This document shows, piece by piece, positions 59,979-64,000 of a stretch of 64,000 bases of DNA. This DNA is from Candidatus Magnetocorallium paracelense (GTDB lineage Bacteria > Nitrospirota > Thermodesulfovibrionia > Thermodesulfovibrionales > Magnetobacteriaceae). Under the pieces are notes generated by a model that saw only the letters and a list, made by a program, of their open reading frames with translations, made no database searches and had not been told where the DNA came from. Location: NCBI GenBank assembly GCA_029001845.1, contig JAREWP010000087.1, positions 1 to 64,000 of the forward strand. Direction: 5' to 3'. The position numbers were made by a program, and so were the translations under genes. How positions within the stretch are numbered: position 1 is the stretch's first letter; every line of letters begins with the position of its first letter.

Positions 59979-60087
59979 GCGCAAGACATAAGTAAAAATA
60001 TTGTGACCATCTTGCGCACGATTTAACTCAAATGTCAATCATGGTTATACAGTGCGTAACCAAAAAAATATAAATGGCGTCGCACTG
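59979..60087. repeat. Two short inverted repeats upstream of gap
   Basis: GCGCAAGA (59979-59986) pairs with TCTTGCGC (60010-60017), and CAGTGCG (60050-60056) with CGCACTG (60081-60087). Both are perfect and lie within the 219-bp gap before the glyceraldehyde-phosphate dehydrogenase gene. They could be operators or hairpins in the leader; no consensus is recognised. Confidence 0.4.
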
Positions 60088-60103
60088 TCGTTCCTTTTTT
60101 TAA

Positions 60104-61138
<1,035 letters not shown>

Positions 61139-61140
61139 TC

Positions 61141-62334
61141 ATGGCTGTAAGTAAGCTTGTTATAACCGATCTGGATATTAAAGGTAAAAATACTTTTATC
61201 AGAGTGGACTTTAATGTTCCTCTCGACGACACGAAGCAGATAACAGACGACACGAGGATTCGTTCGGCCCTTCCGACGATCACAAAGGCCATTGAATCGG
61301 GCGCCAGAGTCATTCTTGCATCCCATTTGGGAAGACCAAAGGGCAAAGTCAATCCCGACTTCAGCCTTAAACCGGTCGCTGAAAGATTATCGGAATTACT
61401 CGGAAAATCTGTTGTCTTTGCTCCCGATTGTATAGGCCCCGAGGTGGAGAAACTCGCCAAAAACCTGAAAGACGGCGATGTTATGCTTCTTGAAAATGTG
61501 AGATTTCATGAGGGGGAAACCAAAAACAACCCTGATTTTGCAAAGGCTCTGGCAGGTCTGGCGGATGTTTTTGTCAATGATGCTTTCGGAACGGCTCACA
61601 GGGCTCATGCATCAACAGCAGGAATTACACAGTTCCTGTCTCAGTCGGCAGCAGGTTTTCTCCTTGAAAAGGAGATAGAATATCTTCAAAATGCAGTGAA
61701 TAATCCTGTAAAGCCTTTTGTCGCGATAGTTGGCGGCGCCAAGGTATCCGGTAAAATCGGTGTGCTTGAAAATCTGGCCGATAAGGTCGATAAGGTAATT
61801 ATTGGCGGTGGAATGGCAAACACCTTCTTTAAAGCCCAGGGCTATGAGATAGGTGACTCGCTGTGCGAAGACGATATGCTTGATGTCGCAAAAGGAATCC
61901 TTGAAAAGATGAAGGCCCATAACGTTGAATTCCTGCTCCCCGTCGACTGTGTAATCGCACAAAACGCAGAAGCCGGTGCAGAAACAAAAACCTCATCTGT
62001 AAAAGAAGTTCCTTCGGGCTGGAAGATTCTTGACGTAGGCCCTGAATCTTCCTCTATTTTTGCAAAGGCTCTTGACGATACGAAGACTATCGTTTGGAAC
62101 GGCCCTATGGGATTATTTGAGATAGAGGAATTCTCTAACGGTACCTATGACCTCGCAAAGGCAGTGGCAAGCTCCTCGGCTACCAGCATTATTGGCGGAG
62201 GAGATTCCGTTCTTGCCGTAAAAAGAGCAGGCGTTACGGAAAAGGTTTCCTTTATTTCCACAGGAGGAGGCGCTTCTCTCGAGCTTCTTGAAGGCAAAGT
62301 GCTTCCCGGGCTGGACTCGTTAACGAATAAATAG
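61141..62334 (+). CDS. pgk: Phosphoglycerate kinase
   Basis: From ATG 61141 (AGGAGG upstream, [20 protein letters not shown]) the product has 397 residues: [89 protein letters not shown] and the ending [16 protein letters not shown]. The enzyme makes ATP from 1,3-bisphosphoglycerate. Confidence 0.98.
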   Translation: MAVSKLVITDLDIKGKNTFIRVDFNVPLDDTKQITDDTRIRSALPTITKAIESGARVILASHLGRPKGKVNPDFSLKPVAERLSELLGKSVVFAPDCIGPEVEKLAKNLKDGDVMLLENVRFHEGETKNNPDFAKALAGLADVFVNDAFGTAHRAHASTAGITQFLSQSAAGFLLEKEIEYLQNAVNNPVKPFVAIVGGAKVSGKIGVLENLADKVDKVIIGGGMANTFFKAQGYEIGDSLCEDDMLDVAKGILEKMKAHNVEFLLPVDCVIAQNAEAGAETKTSSVKEVPSGWKILDVGPESSSIFAKALDDTKTIVWNGPMGLFEIEEFSNGTYDLAKAVASSSATSIIGGGDSVLAVKRAGVTEKVSFISTGGGASLELLEGKVLPGLDSLTNK

Positions 62335-62353
62335 TTTTTAAAGATACCTATTT

Positions 62354-62430
62354 AACCACGAAGATCACGAAGATCACGAAAAATGCAAAAAATTCTTTAA
62401 AACGACGTGCCCTTCGTGATCTTCGTGGTT
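62354..62430 (+). terminator. Perfect 19-bp inverted repeat, likely terminator after pgk
   Basis: AACCACGAAGATCACGAAG (62354-62372) is exactly inverted at 62412-62430, followed by AGTTTTTC. The 39-base loop is long, so this may be a dispersed palindrome that also ends the gap-pgk transcript. Confidence 0.5.
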
Positions 62431-62496
62431 AGTTTTTCTTACGATTGTTCTGATTTTAATTCTCTAAATTAGACTCAACTTCAAGTTTTCCTATCT

Positions 62497-63474
62497 ATGA
62501 TTACCTTTCTTTCAAAGAAGTCGGTTGAAATAGCCGTAACACTCCTTGGCATTACATTAATCAGCTTTTTTATAATCCATCTCGCACCTGGTAAGCCCAC
62601 AGATATACTGACCGAATTAAATCCGAAAATTACTCCTGAAGCCAGAGAAATGCTTGAAAAATACTATGGTCTCGATAAACCGATAATCGTTCAGTACGGC
62701 TTGTGGATAAAGAGAATTTTAAAGCTTGACTTTGGCAATTCCTTTTCCACTGACCGCAGGCCGGTTATGGATAAAATAATGGAAAGAATTCCTATTACAC
62801 TTACGATAAATGCGATTTCCATGGTGATTATTTTTATTATCGCCGTTCCTATAGGGATAAGCTCGGCAGTAAGAAGATATTCTCTTTATGACAGAATAAC
62901 GACTGTATTTGTTTTTATCGGTTTTTCTGTGCCCGCTTTTTGGCTGGCGCTCCTTCTTATGCTCCTGTTCGGCATACATCTCGATATTCTTCCAATATCC
63001 GGGATAAAATCTTTGAATTACGAGAATTTCTCTACAATGGATAAGGCAGCGGACCTCATCAAACACCTTATTCTCCCTATCTTTGTTTCATCCTTTGGTG
63101 GTCTGGCCGGAATATCTAGATATATGAGAAGCAGCATGCTGGAGGTAGTAAGACAGGACTATATAACAACGGCAAGAGCAAAGGGGCTTTCCGAAAGCAA
63201 GATAATTTACGGGCACGCTCTTAGAAACGCCTTATTACCTATTATTACTCTACTCGGATTGTCCGTACCTGGTCTGATCGGAGGCAGCGTGATATTCGAA
63301 CAGATTTTTGGTATTCCCGGGATGGGGCAGTTGTTCTATATGTCAGTTATGACAAGAGACTATCCGCTTATAATGGGAATATTGACAATTGGTGCTTTTT
63401 TGACATTAATCGGCAATCTCCTTGCAGATATCGGTTACGCCGTAGCCGATCCCAGGATAAGAAGGCAGGTATAG
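62497..63474 (+). CDS. Dipeptide/oligopeptide-type ABC transporter permease (DppB/OppB family)
   Basis: The 325-residue protein has six hydrophobic helices and the family pattern: [44 protein letters not shown], and the EAA loop [29 protein letters not shown], ending in AVADPRIRR. It forms half of the channel of a peptide or nickel-type importer. The second permease follows directly; no binding protein or ATPase is within the window. Confidence 0.93.
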   Translation: MITFLSKKSVEIAVTLLGITLISFFIIHLAPGKPTDILTELNPKITPEAREMLEKYYGLDKPIIVQYGLWIKRILKLDFGNSFSTDRRPVMDKIMERIPITLTINAISMVIIFIIAVPIGISSAVRRYSLYDRITTVFVFIGFSVPAFWLALLLMLLFGIHLDILPISGIKSLNYENFSTMDKAADLIKHLILPIFVSSFGGLAGISRYMRSSMLEVVRQDYITTARAKGLSESKIIYGHALRNALLPIITLLGLSVPGLIGGSVIFEQIFGIPGMGQLFYMSVMTRDYPLIMGILTIGAFLTLIGNLLADIGYAVADPRIRRQV

Positions 63475-63475
63475 G

Positions 63476-64000
63476 TTGCTAAAAATAGTCTGGCAGAGGT
63501 TTAAATCGAACAGACTTGCCATGACCGGTGCGATTATAGTGTGTTCTCTGTTTTTTGTATCCATTCTTTCACCTTTTCTATCACCTTACGATCCAAGTGA
63601 AATTGACAGATACAATATTCTTTCACCGCCTGATGGAAAACATCTCCTTGGAACAGACGATCTTGGCAGAGACGTTTTAAGCAGAATGATTCATGGTTCT
63701 TCGATCTCCCTTGCCGTAGGGTTGGTTTCAGTAGGGATTGCAACTGTAATGGGAATTGTTTTCGGTTCGATTGCCGGATATTACAGAGGACTTATAGATG
63801 TAACAATAATGCGCTTTGTAGATATTATGCTTTCTATTCCTACTTTTTTTCTAATTCTTGCAGTAATTGCATTTCTGGAACCGGGCATTTGGAATATTAT
63901 GATTGTCATAGGCCTGACTTCATGGATGGGCGTGGCGAGGCTTGTGAGAGCGGAGTTCCTTTCTCTGAAAAACAGGGAGTTCGTTCTGGCTTCCAAGAGT
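63476..64000 (+). CDS. ABC transporter permease, DppC/OppC family (partial, runs off the window)
   Basis: TTG at 63476 starts 1 bp after the first permease gene stops; the frame stays open to the window end (175 codons). The start LKIVWQRFKSNRLAMTGAII, the extracytoplasmic LSPYDPSEIDRY, HLLGTDDLGRDVLSRMIHGS and the later SIAGYYRG and RLVRAEFLSLKNREFVLASKS are hallmarks of the DppC family. The C-terminal EAA loop is only just reached. Confidence 0.9.
   Translation, partial: MLKIVWQRFKSNRLAMTGAIIVCSLFFVSILSPFLSPYDPSEIDRYNILSPPDGKHLLGTDDLGRDVLSRMIHGSSISLAVGLVSVGIATVMGIVFGSIAGYYRGLIDVTIMRFVDIMLSIPTFFLILAVIAFLEPGIWNIMIVIGLTSWMGVARLVRAEFLSLKNREFVLASKS

Overview
The window comes from the chromosome of a diderm, flagellated bacterium of moderate GC. 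Outer-membrane lipid A synthesis (lpxC), P- and L-ring flagellar genes (flgI, flgH) and a sigma-54 style regulatory layer (NtrY/NtrX pair, -24/-12 promoters in front of flagellar genes) are all present. The flagellar order flgF-flgG-flgA-flgH-flgI-flgJ-flgM-flgN-flgK-flgL-csrA-fliW resembles that of Desulfobacterota/Desulfuromonadales-like and Nitrospirota-like genomes. I cannot place it more precisely. The organism decodes UGA as selenocysteine: selD itself contains an in-frame UGA followed by a SECIS-like hairpin.

Layout. 1-1555: 3'-truncated membrane protein (minus strand). 1735-3009: DUF457-type membrane hydrolase and a small membrane protein. 3010-4523: a graveyard of repeats and gene remnants, including a transposase tail. 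4524-4811: a 95-residue periplasmic HMA (MerP-like) protein whose metal-site Cys is encoded by UGA. 5082-8771: degenerate receiver-GGDQF protein and GDP-mannose genes (gmd, manC-type). 8910-11602: thiouridylase-like protein, xseA and xseB. 11855-14129: lipoprotein, membrane glycosyltransferase and flippase-like protein. 14221-17508: a tightly overlapping three-gene operon ending in a NACHT NTPase with an in-frame 9-bp minisatellite; this is the best candidate for an undescribed (probably defence) system. 17697-18749: selD with Sec. 18762-20090: cobyrinate a,c-diamide synthase. 20564-22619: convergent restriction-modification pair with overlapping 3' ends (C5 methyltransferase and a Cfr10I/NgoMIV-like endonuclease). 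22669-24861: DUF255 thioredoxin-like protein. 25241-30587: DUF4390, NtrY, NtrX and M23 peptidase. 30753-34849: MDR-like dehydrogenase, RibD-type reductase and a sulfatase-fold membrane transferase. 34928-47477: flagellar block. 48245-53828: PilZ protein, tldD, lpxC, glycosyltransferase and alpha/beta hydrolase. 54330-57139: rpsB-tsf-pyrH-frr. 57133-59914: truA, ASCH-wHTH protein and DUF1015. 60134-62334: gap-pgk. 62497-64000: dipeptide-type ABC permeases.

Intergenic DNA is unusually rich in short dispersed palindromic elements. I can recognise at least five families with two or more copies each: family A, ~105-134 bp, with base-pair covariation; family B, ~150 bp; family C, hairpins plus a hairpin-less version; family M2, with ~25-bp terminal inverted repeats; and family E, ~145 bp. 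None carries a transposase in this window.

How the parts may connect: SelD makes selenophosphate that would feed Sec insertion into SelD itself and into the HMA protein, and the two SECIS-like hairpins share the same apical sequence at nearly the same distance from UGA. Flagellar genes show a sigma-54 (flgF, flgN) then sigma-28 (flgM) promoter pattern, with CsrA/FliW and a FlhB-C-like/FliK pair nearby.
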